Positions 1 to 7,515 of a stretch of DNA of 35,813 nucleotides are shown here, one piece after another. Each line of letters starts with the position of its first letter. The first letter of the stretch is position 1. Where the stretch lies: contig JAIQFM010000071.1 of assembly GCA_020073285.1 (NCBI GenBank), forward strand, positions 1 to 35,813, written 5' to 3'. A program made the position numbers and the translations under genes. The stretch is from Terriglobia bacterium. GTDB lineage: Bacteria; Acidobacteriota; Terriglobia; Terriglobales; Acidobacteriaceae. Below the pieces are notes generated by a model. It saw nothing but the letters and a program-made list of their open reading frames with translations, was not told where the DNA came from and did not search any database.

Positions 1-551
1 CGCATCATCGGAATCGAGCTGAAATAAAAGATGTTGAGGGCGATCAGCGAGGGCACCACGTCCATGGGATTCAGCTCACGAATTTCTCCGCGCGCGATTC
101 CCTCCAGCATTACCTCGCGCAAGCGCGCAAACGTCGGCCGCAGATAGCGCTCGACAATCCGCCTGAGGTGCGGCGAACCCTTGCGCCCGCTGCGCATCAT
201 CTCCCGCTGCACCATGCGCGGGTAGGCGGGATGGCCGGCGATGAAATCGAAGTGCGCGCCCACGAACTGGCGGATCTTCTCCCGCGGCGGCAATTCGCGC
301 GCCAGCACTTCCGCAATCCGCTTCGTCAGCCCGACGAACACCTCGTCAAGTGCCGCCCCGTAAAGCGTCTCCTTGTCCTTGAAGTAGTAGTAGAGCAGCG
401 CCTTGTTGACCTTGGCGGCGCGCGCAATGGCGTCCGTCCGCGCCCCCGCCGCGCCCTCGTGCGCAAACTCAAGGATGGCAGCATTGAGAATGGCGGCCCG
501 CGTCTGCTCCGGCTGCCCGCGCGTGCCCAGCGGTTTCGATTTGCTCGGCAT
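1..551 (-). CDS. TetR/AcrR-family transcriptional regulator (3' end outside window)
   Basis: DNA-binding repressor of the TetR/AcrR type. I translated the minus strand from ATG 551-549. The frame stays open to base 1, so the C-terminus lies outside the window and 183 residues are visible. Residues 17-63 form the usual TetR helix-turn-helix: 'TRAAILNAAILEFA', then 'TDAIARAAKVNKALLYYYFK', with the family's typical Y-Y-Y-F-K end. The rest looks like the alpha-helical ligand-binding/dimerisation domain. A purine-rich AGAGAAG lies about 6 bases before the ATG. An 8+8 bp inverted repeat (567-584) lies 15 bp upstream of the start, just downstream of a candidate -10, so autorepression is likely (inference). 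It is divergent from the phosphatase at 671, which may be a shared target. The ligand is unknown. Confidence 0.93.
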   Translation of the reverse strand, partial: MPSKSKPLGTRGQPEQTRAAILNAAILEFAHEGAAGARTDAIARAAKVNKALLYYYFKDKETLYGAALDEVFVGLTKRIAEVLARELPPREKIRQFVGAHFDFIAGHPAYPRMVQREMMRSGRKGSPHLRRIVERYLRPTFARLREVMLEGIARGEIRELNPMDVVPSLIALNIFYFSSIPMM

Positions 552-566
552 CAGGCTTCTCTTATT

Positions 567-584
567 TAACTAACTGGTTAGTTA
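567..584. promoter_or_regulatory. inverted-repeat operator, probable TetR binding site
   Basis: TAACTAAC-TG-GTTAGTTA is a perfect 8-bp inverted repeat with a 2-bp centre. It lies between the divergent tetR-type gene (ATG at 551) and the phosphatase gene (ATG at 671). Its AT-rich sequence stands out in GC-rich surroundings. Position and symmetry fit a TetR-family autoregulatory operator. Binding itself is inferred. Confidence 0.75.
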
Positions 585-612
585 GCATAACAGCCCGGAC
601 GCGCCGCCGCAA
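584..612 (-). promoter_or_regulatory. candidate promoter of the tetR-type gene
   Basis: On the minus strand, TTGCGG (612-607) and TATGCT (589-584) are separated by 17 bp. The -35 matches only the TTG half of the consensus and the -10 matches 4 of 6. The inverted-repeat operator begins at the downstream edge of the -10, so a bound repressor would block transcription start. The promoter call rests on weak hexamers plus this position. Confidence 0.4.
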
Positions 613-670
613 GCCCTTTTGCCGGGCCCACCGGCCGCACCTTCGCCCCCCGATATCTATAATCAGCAGA

Positions 671-1855
671 ATGGGTTCTACCGCCACTGCCCCGCACACC
701 CCGCCACCTCCCCCGCCGCCGCGCTTCCGGCAGCGCGCCCGGGATTTCTGGGCCCAAGTCAGCGAGGGTCTGGAACTCAACCAGCTTTGGTCGCAGTTCG
801 TGCACGAGGCGCGCACCAGCTACGGCCTGTACTCACGCGAATTCAAACGCGGCGACGTGGAAGGTCTCCGGCGCAGCCAGCGGATCTGGGCTCTGACCAA
901 GCAATTCTTCTGGGCCGTGGTGATGAAGCTCTCGCCCGCACGCCGCGTAATCCTGCTGGTCGCCGTGGTGTTCCTGGTGACTCCCGTGATCGTGTTCCAG
1001 GTTTCCGACAAGGGAGTGAACGTTAGCGGAGGCAGCCTGGCATTCTGGGGCGGCGCGCTGCTGCTTCTGCTGCTGGTGCTGGAGATCGCCGACCGCGTAA
1101 CCATGAAGCGCGACCTGGAAATCGCGCGCGAAATACAGCACTGGCTGGTCCCCGAAACGCCGCCGCAGGTCGCCGGTCTTGATGTCGCCTTTGTCACCCG
1201 CCCCGCCAATACCGTCGCCGGCGATTATTACGATGTCCTGCCGATAGAGGCGGACGGCGCAGCTCAGGAGGTTTTGCTGGTCGTCGCCGACGTGGCCGGC
1301 AAGAGCCTGCCGGCGGCGCTGCTGATGGCGACACTGCAAGCCAGCCTGCGCACCCTCGCCACCACCGCGCGCTCCCTGCCCGACCTCGTTCGCGGCCTCA
1401 ACCGCTACGCCTGCGCGAACAGCCTCGGCGGCCGGCGCTTTACCACCGCGTTTCTCGCGCGCCTGAATCCCTCTACCGGCGAGCTGATCTATACCAACGC
1501 GGGGCACAACGCGCCCCTGCTGTGGCGCGCCTCCGGTTCGCTGCAGCGCCTCGACGTTGGCGGCATTCCCCTCGGCATTCAAAGCGATCGTCCGTACGAG
1601 TGCGGTAGCACCGTGCTGCGCCGGGGCGATATGCTGGTCATCTTCACCGACGGCGTGGTCGAGGCGGTCAACGAGCGTGGTGGAGAATACGAAGAAGGCC
1701 GCCTGATTCCGCTGGTACAGCGCTGCGCCGCCATGAATGCGCAGGGTCTGGTGGACTGCCTCATGCAGGACCTGCGCACCTTCGCCGGCCAAGCCAGCCA
1801 GCACGACGACATCACCTGCATGGCCGTGCGCGTGGTTGAGCAAAATCGAAGCTAG
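671..1855 (+). CDS. membrane-anchored PP2C/SpoIIE-type serine phosphatase (RsbU-like)
   Basis: Serine/threonine phosphatase of the PPM/SpoIIE family, which typically dephosphorylates anti-anti-sigma factors in partner-switching cascades. The 394-residue protein starts with a proline run (residues 11-17), then a cytoplasmic stretch. Two hydrophobic segments (about 92-110 and 123-140) would anchor it in the inner membrane. The catalytic domain covers about 150-390. It has the metal-binding 'GDYYD' (184-188), 'VADVAGKSLPAALLMA' (205-220), 'NAGHN' (276-280), 'FTDGV' (325-329) and 'QHDDIT' (377-382), so all PP2C acidic motifs are present. There is no HAMP, GAF or receiver domain; what the short N-terminal part senses is unclear. 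The RBS before ATG 671 is weak (CAGCAG). No anti-sigma or STAS gene is adjacent, so the substrate is unknown. It is divergent from the TetR-type gene. Confidence 0.92.
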   Translation: MGSTATAPHTPPPPPPPRFRQRARDFWAQVSEGLELNQLWSQFVHEARTSYGLYSREFKRGDVEGLRRSQRIWALTKQFFWAVVMKLSPARRVILLVAVVFLVTPVIVFQVSDKGVNVSGGSLAFWGGALLLLLLVLEIADRVTMKRDLEIAREIQHWLVPETPPQVAGLDVAFVTRPANTVAGDYYDVLPIEADGAAQEVLLVVADVAGKSLPAALLMATLQASLRTLATTARSLPDLVRGLNRYACANSLGGRRFTTAFLARLNPSTGELIYTNAGHNAPLLWRASGSLQRLDVGGIPLGIQSDRPYECGSTVLRRGDMLVIFTDGVVEAVNERGGEYEEGRLIPLVQRCAAMNAQGLVDCLMQDLRTFAGQASQHDDITCMAVRVVEQNRS

Positions 1856-1904
1856 GATCTCACTGGCGGCGGTTCGCCGGCATCAGCCCTGCCGCCGCGT
1901 TCCG

Positions 1905-2240
1905 TCACTCAGACGACTCAGGCCGTCCCTTGGGCAGATCGACGATTCGCTCGATCTGGGCCGCGATGCCAAACTGGCCTGAAGATCCCTCCACGCGCAC
2001 AACCCGGCCGTGGCAGCGCACCATCTTGCTGCATTCCAGCCCCAGTTCCTTGGGGAGCATGAGGACGATTTCAACCTCGGCGCCCGCGCTGAACGGAGCG
2101 TCACTGAACAGGAATACTCCGCCTAGGCTAACGTCCTTGATGGTCGCGCCAAGCGTATGGCCGTCTACGCTTAACGCGGCGGGACCAGTGACACTAACGC
2201 GTTCGTGCCGACGACGTAACTCGGATTCCAGGGCTGCCAT
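1905..2240 (-). CDS. PilZ-domain protein (probable c-di-GMP receptor)
   Basis: Small single-domain PilZ protein of 111 residues, the class that binds cyclic di-GMP and adjusts motility, pili or exopolysaccharide output. The RxxxR arm is R10-R14 and the second motif D-x-S-x-x-G is D36-S38-G41, so both ligand-binding signatures are intact. The rest gives the short beta-barrel ('VEIVLMLPKEL', 'GRVVRVEG', 'FGIAAQI'). I start it at ATG 2240 because GGGAGAGG lies 4 bases upstream. The open frame extends to 2591 without domain content, and that extension is rejected. It lies 268 bp downstream of the pseudopilin-like gene on the same strand. The partner protein is not evident. Confidence 0.88.
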   Translation of the reverse strand: MAALESELRRRHERVSVTGPAALSVDGHTLGATIKDVSLGGVFLFSDAPFSAGAEVEIVLMLPKELGLECSKMVRCHGRVVRVEGSSGQFGIAAQIERIVDLPKGRPESSE

Positions 2241-2294
2241 GCGCCTCTCCCGCGAATGGAGCGGAACGAACAACCTGTATACACGTCTCCTTGC

Positions 2295-2309
2295 CTCAAT
2301 GTAATTGAG
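2295..2309. promoter_or_regulatory. inverted repeat upstream of the PilZ gene
   Basis: CTCAAT-GTA-ATTGAG is a perfect 6-bp inverted repeat with a 3-bp centre, in an AT-rich patch (about 2275-2330) 55 bp upstream of the PilZ ATG. It could be an operator in the PilZ promoter region. I found no convincing -35/-10 pair around it. The remainder of the 2241-2508 gap shows no gene. Confidence 0.3.
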
Positions 2310-2508
2310 ATTAATGTTATCGAGACAAACTTCTCCATCCGGCACCGCGCCCGTTCGCACACCCAGGAGTAGCACGAAGCCATGCTTAGCAGCCGCGAAA
2401 GCTGGCGGCAGACGCGCCGCAAACCCCGCGCCGAGTAACAATTTCACCCCGTCCACATCGCCGCCATCGCGGCGTGAACCGGGCGTTGATAGGCTCCGCG
2501 GGTTGGCC

Positions 2509-3315
2509 TCAGCGCGGGCGAGGGGGCTGTTGTTGGGAAGGGCTCGGCTGGCCGAAGGAAGAAGGTTGACCAAAGGAAGAAGGTTGACCAAAGGACGAGG
2601 GCTGGCCGAATGCGCCGGACGGCTGCTGGCCCTGAGTGGTGGTGGGAGTGCCGACGACGCCGGCCGCCCCGAATGTCTTGCCGGTGTAAGGACCGTTGAT
2701 CAGGCCGCCACGATCAAGGGTCGGGTCATAAACGAAGTACCACTCGTTGTAGTGGGTCTTCTCGTTGAACTCGTGAAGACCTTCCTTCTCGCTGACACTT
2801 GCCACCCCGATGACGACGCCGCCGCCGATGGCGAGAGTGTTCGCCATTGAGGAATTGGTGCCAGGCGCCGCCATGCCCGGCGTTCCTCCCATGGTGGGCG
2901 CGGTCTGGCCGGCGCTGGCCGAAGTACCGCCCACAGAACTCATGGCGGAGACGGGAGTGCCGAAGTTGGATGTCGTGCCCAGCTTGACGTCGCCAACGTG
3001 CAACATCCGCCACTTGCCGTCGGGAGACATCGGATCCTTGTATTCCTTGCGCAGGAAGCGGATGGTGTTGGTCTCCTTCAGTTGGTCGATGGAGCCGGGA
3101 TAGCGCCCGAACTTCCTGAAGTATTTCTTGATGGCGCGGGAGTATTGCGCCCCGCGGTGGATCATTTCCTCTTCCCGGTCGCGCTGGATCTGGGTCTTGA
3201 TGGCGGGCGCAGTGGCCAGCAGACCGATCATCAGCAGGGCCATGAAGAACAGGATCGCCATGAGGATGTAGCCGGACTGGGCGGCGGGGCGGCGATGAAA
3301 TGCACGGACCTGCAT
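2509..3315 (-). CDS. pseudopilin-like type II secretion/type IV pilus protein
   Basis: Exported protein of 268 residues with a type IV pilin-like N-terminus. A short basic leader ends in 'QSG' (13-15), followed by the hydrophobic segment 'YILMAILFFMALLMIGLLATA' starting at residue 16, so prepilin peptidase would cut after G15. After it comes a charged helix ('QIQRDREEEMIHRG') and 'RAIKKYFRKFGRYPGSIDQL', which resembles GspG-type major pseudopilins. Residue 5 of the mature part is Ala, not the usual Glu. The middle is rich in Gly/Ala/Ser, and the C-terminus holds four FGQPS(S/P) units and a proline-rich tail, which is unusual for a pseudopilin. I chose ATG 3315 because it begins the leader. 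A TTG at 3357 in the same frame only adds a basic extension. The RBS is weak. It may work with the secretin at 4955. Confidence 0.8.
   Translation of the reverse strand: MQVRAFHRRPAAQSGYILMAILFFMALLMIGLLATAPAIKTQIQRDREEEMIHRGAQYSRAIKKYFRKFGRYPGSIDQLKETNTIRFLRKEYKDPMSPDGKWRMLHVGDVKLGTTSNFGTPVSAMSSVGGTSASAGQTAPTMGGTPGMAAPGTNSSMANTLAIGGGVVIGVASVSEKEGLHEFNEKTHYNEWYFVYDPTLDRGGLINGPYTGKTFGAAGVVGTPTTTQGQQPSGAFGQPSSFGQPSSFGQPSSFGQPSPSQQQPPRPR
2539..2610 (-). repeat. four tandem 18-bp units encoding FGQPSS
   Basis: Four in-frame 18-bp units encode FGQPSS, FGQPSS, FGQPSS and FGQPSP at the C-terminus of the pseudopilin-like protein. The two central units (minus-strand TTTGGTCAACCTTCTTCC) are identical at DNA level, while the outer ones differ at third positions. 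This fits recent unit duplication, and copy number could vary by slippage. Confidence 0.85.
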
Positions 3316-3458
3316 GGAGATTATTTTACAGCGGCGCGTTCTCCTCCGACATGACAACTTTTTTCTGCATCATGCGCACCTTACCAGCATCCAACCCGTG
3401 TCGTCCTGGTTGTTCTGCAATTGCCAGCCCCAGCTCTGCGGCAACCATACTGGGAGAG

Positions 3459-3488
3459 TTAATGCTTAGCTCCTCCCGTTAGCATTAA
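3459..3488. promoter_or_regulatory. inverted repeat TTAATGCT...AGCATTAA
   Basis: TTAATGCT (3459-3466) and AGCATTAA (3481-3488) form a perfect 8-bp inverted repeat with a 14-bp spacer, about 145 bp upstream of the pseudopilin ATG. The AT-rich stem and the lack of a following T-run argue against a terminator. An operator is more likely. Confidence 0.3.
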
Positions 3489-3546
3489 AAGCCATGATTC
3501 AACCAAGTTTCAGCGACTCTAAAAATGGAATTGATTTTCCCTTGGA

Positions 3547-3564
3547 TGTGCAAAAAGTTGCACA
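3547..3564. promoter_or_regulatory. inverted repeat TGTGCAA-AAAG-TTGCACA
   Basis: A perfect 7-bp inverted repeat with a 4-bp centre, typical of a dimeric-regulator site. The half-site with its A-run (TGTGCAAAA) recurs at 3602-3610, 55 bp away. It lies in the gap serving the pseudopilin and LuxR/secretin genes. The binding protein is unknown. Confidence 0.35.
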
Positions 3565-4021
3565 TATGGCCAGTGGTTTTCGAGCATGCTCTGGGACGTT
3601 CTGTGCAAAAAATGTTTCCAATGTCCATTATCTACCCCCCAAGCGAACTTCATATCCAGGATGATCCATGCCGACAACCGTTTTATTTTCTATGGGATGC
3701 TCGCCGTATCCGCCTTCCGGCGCGAATGCCGGGAGGCGAGAGATGACGGTTCGCGAGGTAGCGCAACTTGGCGCACTGGTCGCTTTGTCCCTGGCACAAG
3801 ACTTGCTAAATAACCGCACATTGGAGTGGGGTAGGGGTTGGTGTGGGGACTCATAAGAAGGTGCAAACAGGGTGACGAAAACTTTCATAACCGTAGCATC
3901 AGAGTGGGGAATGTTTGATCCAAGAGCCGCTTCCTGAAGGCCGTCGCAGGAAACGGTACTCACCGGGGACTCCGGCAGTCACAAATACTTTGGCAATTCT
4001 TTCTGGGGGCAGGTGATTTGC

Positions 4022-4873
4022 ATGGGGAGTGGATTGACCAACGGGGCTGCTGTTCGTGTCTTGGTTGCCGACAGTACGCGTATGGGCACTCAGTTAATTC
4101 TGGAGGCCTTGCGCCAAGACACTCGCTTCACCGCTGTGGGAGTCCTTGCGGCTCCTGACGAGATAGCTGCGCACGTTTCCGAGTTCAAGCCAAACGTAGT
4201 GGTGATCGGTGTGCGCGCAAACGGAAACGCTCGAGCCGACTTTGATCTGCTCTGGCACAAGCAGCTGCGTGAGGCCAACATCCAGGCCGTCATGCTGCTC
4301 GAGGCCTCAACCCACGACTTGGTGGTGAATGCTTTCCGGGCGGGTGCGCGTGGGGTCATCTGCCGAGACGAGGGCCTCGATGCCCTGCGCAAATGCATCG
4401 ATGCGGTTCACCGGGGTCAGATCTGGGCTAATAGCACCCAGTTGGGATTCCTGCTTGAGGTCTTCTCGCGCCGATGGGTGCCGGAAACCATCGTGGACAG
4501 CCAGGGTCGCTCCTTGCTTTCCAAGCGCGAGTTGGATGTGGTCCGCTGCGTCTCCGAGGGCATGACAAACCGGGAGATCGCATCGCACCTGACGCTCAGC
4601 GAGCATACCGTCAAGAACTACATTTTTCGCACCTTTGACAAGCTGGGGGTATCCAACCGCGCGGAACTTGTTCTGTATGCGATTAACCACGGCTGCGCGC
4701 AACCACCGAGCGCCCCCGTCTGGTGCGAGCAGTGCACCGCCGCCAGGATTGAGGCTCCAGCGTCTCCGGTTGCATCGAGACAGCCGAGCTATCGCAAGGA
4801 GCAGGATCTCCATTTCGGAGGCGGGACCGTTCGTCGCCCGCGAGAGTCGAGAAATTCTCAGTATGGTAACTAG
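4022..4873 (+). CDS. LuxR/NarL-type response regulator with degenerate receiver
   Basis: Transcription regulator of 283 residues. Residues 11-130 have the fold pattern of a receiver: 'VRVLVADSTRMG' with D17, then alternating strands and helices ending in 'AGARGVICRDEGLDALRKCI'. The phospho-acceptor strand reads 'PNVVVIGV', with Gly at about residue 63 where Asp is expected, so phosphorylation control is probably lost. Residues 166-224 are a clear LuxR HTH ('LSKRELDVVRCVSEGMTNRE', 'SEHTVKNYIFRTFDKLGV'). The tail after 225 is Cys/Pro/Arg-rich and not conserved-looking. ATG 4022 has AGGTG 6 bases upstream; an in-frame GTG at 4013 is the alternative. The secretin gene follows in the same direction within 81 bp (12 bp if its earlier ATG is used), so it may control or be co-transcribed with secretion genes. 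Confidence 0.88.
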   Translation: MGSGLTNGAAVRVLVADSTRMGTQLILEALRQDTRFTAVGVLAAPDEIAAHVSEFKPNVVVIGVRANGNARADFDLLWHKQLREANIQAVMLLEASTHDLVVNAFRAGARGVICRDEGLDALRKCIDAVHRGQIWANSTQLGFLLEVFSRRWVPETIVDSQGRSLLSKRELDVVRCVSEGMTNREIASHLTLSEHTVKNYIFRTFDKLGVSNRAELVLYAINHGCAQPPSAPVWCEQCTAARIEAPASPVASRQPSYRKEQDLHFGGGTVRRPRESRNSQYGN

Positions 4874-4954
4874 GCAAAAGGAGTCATGGGAAACTTCTAC
4901 GAGCAAAAAGCGATCTCACCACAAAACATTTCTTCCTTTTGCCAGGCCGGGACG

Positions 4955-7462
4955 ATGAGACGAGTGCGAGTTGTTTCGGCTCTGATGGTGGTGCTGGCCC
5001 TTACCACGCCGGCGCTTGCCGACAAGGCCAACAGTGCGTACAAGGCGGGGATTGACGCGGAAGGCCGCAATCGAACCGACGCGGCCTACGAAGCCTACGA
5101 GCGTGCCTACCAGCTCAAGCCCAACGACCCAAGATACCTGGCTTCCTATACACGCCTGCGTTTCCGCGCCGCCGCTGAGCACGTCCACAAGGGCGAGGTG
5201 CTGCTGGAAGCGGGCAACTTGACGCTGGCACTTGCCGAGTTTGTCCGAGCTGCGGAGATCGACTCGTCCAATGCGATGGCGCGGCAAGAGGTCCAGCGTA
5301 CTCGAGAGCTGATTGCGACCGCATCGGCGCAGGGCCAAGTCGTCGCCCCCGTGGATCCCCTGGCGGAAATGGCGGACCGTGCCGAGGGGCCGGTGCAGTT
5401 GCAGCCCGTTGCCAATACTCCCATCACCCTGCGGATGACGGAAAATACCAAAGCCATCTACAAGACAATCGGCAGCCTGGTCGGCATCAATGTAATTTTC
5501 GACCCCGAGTACACGCCGCGGAAAATCACCATTGAGTTGAACGGCGTGGCGCTGAACGATGCGCTGGAAATCGTGGCTCTGGCCTCCAAGACCTTCTGGC
5601 GTCCCGTCACCGCGAACACCATCTATGTCGCGGCCGATTCGGTCTCGAAGCACAAAGAAGTCGAACAAAGCGTGATGAAGACGTTTTATCTGTCCAACGT
5701 GGGTGCGCCGGCCGACTTGACGGAGGCCGCCAACGCCATCCGTTCCATTCTCGACATCACCCGCGTGCTTCCTATCCAAGCGCAAAACGCGTTGCTCGTC
5801 CGAGCTACGCCGGACCAATTGGTGCTCGCCGAGAAGTTGCTGTCGGACATCGACAAAGCCAAAGGCGAAGTCATGATCGATGTTGCGATTCTGGATGTCA
5901 CGCGCGATCGCTTGCGCACCCTGGGGACGACTCCCCCCACAACCGCCAGCGCGTCGATCGGTAAGACCCCCCTGACCCTGCAAGGCCTGGGAAATCTGAA
6001 CTCGGCCGATTTCTTGGTATCCATTCCGGGCGCCTCCTTCACGGCGCTGATGAGCGACAGCAACACCAAGATCATTCAGAACCCGCAGATGCGGGTGCTG
6101 GATAACCAAAAAGCAACCATGAAGATCGGCGATCGCGTGCCCGTCGCAACCGGCTCGTTCTCGCCGGGCGTCGGCGGTGGCGGCATCAACGCGCTGGTGA
6201 ACACCCAATTCCAGTACCTGGACGTCGGAGTCAACATCGATATCACCCCGCGTATCCATTCGCGGCAGGATGTGACTCTGAAGATTGCGGTGGAAGTTTC
6301 GTCCGTAACGGGAACACAGAATATCGGCGGCGTTACGCAGCCTGTCATCGGCCAGCGGCGTATCGAACATGAGACCCGCCTGCGCGAAGGCGAAGTGAAT
6401 CTGCTGGGCGGGATTTTGGAAGACTCGGTATCCGATGCTTTCTCGGGCTATCCGTGGCTTTCCAAGATTCCTCTCCTGCGCTATCTCTTCGGCCAGAACA
6501 ACACCAATCATACCGAGCGCGAAATTGTGTTTGCGATTACTCCGCACATCATGCGCGCGCAGGACGTGACGGCGCGTAACTTGCGCGCCATCGATGTCGG
6601 CACGCCCGGCACGGTCGAGTTGCGTTTCAGCAATCCGCCCAAGCCCGCGACGCCGCCCGCCACGCCAGCACCTTCCGCGCCCCAGCAACCGGCTCCGGGG
6701 CAGCCGCCACAGCCGCCGTCGACGCAGTCGGGGACGGTCGGGGCAACGCAACCACGGCGGGCAACGGAGACGGGCGCGCAACCGGCCGCCAAACCGCCGG
6801 CGAGCACGATCCGAAATAACGCGGCCGCCCCCGCAGTGCCGGCCGTTGTGTCCGCCGGCAATACGACGTTGAGCTTTGAGCCCGCTACCGTCTCACAGCC
6901 TGTAGGCGGCACTTTCAAGGTGTACGTCAGCATCAGCGGGGCGCAGAACGTTTTCTCGATCCCGCTGCAGATCAACTATGACCCGCAACTGTTGCAGGTC
7001 GTCGACGTTGCCAATGGAGGATTCCTCAGTCAGGACAGGCAGCCTGCCGCAGTCGTGTATCGTGCGGACACGGCGAAAGGCACGTTGCAGATCACCGGGA
7101 CGCGCCCGCCAAAGGCTGGCGGCGTTTCCGGTTCGGGGACGGTATTCGTGGTTACCTTGTCGGCCAAGTCGGTTGGCGAATCCGTGATGGACATTACGGG
7201 AGCGTCGGTGCTGGATCCAGGCATGCAAGCGGCCTCGGCGACGGGCGGCGACCTGCTGGTTACCGTCACCAGCAATGAGCCCCCCAAGAACGAAGAAAAG
7301 AACACTCCTTCCACGCCACCGTCGGTACCCGATCAGGATAAGCAACAGAGCGCCGCGCCTGCGGGCGAGCCGAGCGCGCAACCTGCCGACAGGATGCAGC
7401 CCGCACGGTCGATTCCCGCCAAGCCGGCGACCGGAAACCGAGTTGCCACCGTGCCGCGCTAG
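4955..7462 (+). CDS. secretin (GspD/PilQ-like) with C-terminal cohesin domain
   Basis: Outer-membrane secretin subunit, 835 residues from ATG 4955. This start places a standard signal peptide first ('MRRVRVVSALMVVLALTTPA', cleavage near A22). ATG 4886, two bases after AGGAG, would add 23 residues in front of it and remains possible. Residues 25-125 look like TPR helices. About 157-330 are secretin N-domains ('AIYKTIGSLVGINVIFDPEY', 'VLPIQAQNALLVRATPDQ'). About 359-542 form the gate/barrel domain ('NPQMRVLDNQKA', 'DVGVNIDITPRI', 'LREGEVNLLGGI', 'WLSKIPLLRYLFG', 'EIVFAITPHIM'). A Pro/Gln/Ala-rich linker (about 562-626) leads to a cohesin-like domain (about 633-772: 'FKVYVSISGAQNVFSIPLQI', 'YDPQLLQVVDV') and a Pro-rich tail. 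No ATPase or inner-membrane platform gene is in the window. Confidence 0.92.
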   Translation: MRRVRVVSALMVVLALTTPALADKANSAYKAGIDAEGRNRTDAAYEAYERAYQLKPNDPRYLASYTRLRFRAAAEHVHKGEVLLEAGNLTLALAEFVRAAEIDSSNAMARQEVQRTRELIATASAQGQVVAPVDPLAEMADRAEGPVQLQPVANTPITLRMTENTKAIYKTIGSLVGINVIFDPEYTPRKITIELNGVALNDALEIVALASKTFWRPVTANTIYVAADSVSKHKEVEQSVMKTFYLSNVGAPADLTEAANAIRSILDITRVLPIQAQNALLVRATPDQLVLAEKLLSDIDKAKGEVMIDVAILDVTRDRLRTLGTTPPTTASASIGKTPLTLQGLGNLNSADFLVSIPGASFTALMSDSNTKIIQNPQMRVLDNQKATMKIGDRVPVATGSFSPGVGGGGINALVNTQFQYLDVGVNIDITPRIHSRQDVTLKIAVEVSSVTGTQNIGGVTQPVIGQRRIEHETRLREGEVNLLGGILEDSVSDAFSGYPWLSKIPLLRYLFGQNNTNHTEREIVFAITPHIMRAQDVTARNLRAIDVGTPGTVELRFSNPPKPATPPATPAPSAPQQPAPGQPPQPPSTQSGTVGATQPRRATETGAQPAAKPPASTIRNNAAAPAVPAVVSAGNTTLSFEPATVSQPVGGTFKVYVSISGAQNVFSIPLQINYDPQLLQVVDVANGGFLSQDRQPAAVVYRADTAKGTLQITGTRPPKAGGVSGSGTVFVVTLSAKSVGESVMDITGASVLDPGMQAASATGGDLLVTVTSNEPPKNEEKNTPSTPPSVPDQDKQQSAAPAGEPSAQPADRMQPARSIPAKPATGNRVATVPR

Positions 7463-7515
7463 TCCCCGATGCGCAACCGCAGCACATGTGTTTCACCTTT
7501 CAGGAGAGTCAACTC

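Larger units (their letters stand above)
3316..4021. other. intergenic region with inverted repeats, no gene recognised
   Basis: A 706-bp gap between the start of the minus-strand pseudopilin gene and the plus-strand LuxR-type gene, so it should hold both promoters. Its short open frames do not look coding. It is less GC-rich than its neighbours. Inverted repeats occur at 3459-3488 and 3547-3564, and TGTGCAAAA recurs at 3602-3610. I found no convincing sigma-70 hexamers, riboswitch or tRNA. A small RNA or long leader is possible but not shown. Confidence 0.6.

Noticed and set aside
168-569. 133-codon plus-strand open frame at the left edge
   Set aside because: Antisense to the partial TetR-type gene, whose HTH is clear on the minus strand.
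833-1843. 336-codon minus-strand open frame opposite the phosphatase gene
   Set aside because: Shadow of a gene with all PP2C motifs on the plus strand.
3525-3856. Short plus-strand frames in the gap before the LuxR-type gene
   Set aside because: No RBS and no domain; Arg/Pro-rich or low-complexity peptides; several overlapping frames of the same kind.
4916-6781. 621-codon minus-strand open frame opposite the secretin gene
   Set aside because: Antisense to a well-supported secretin; Arg/His/Gln-rich with no domain; no RBS.
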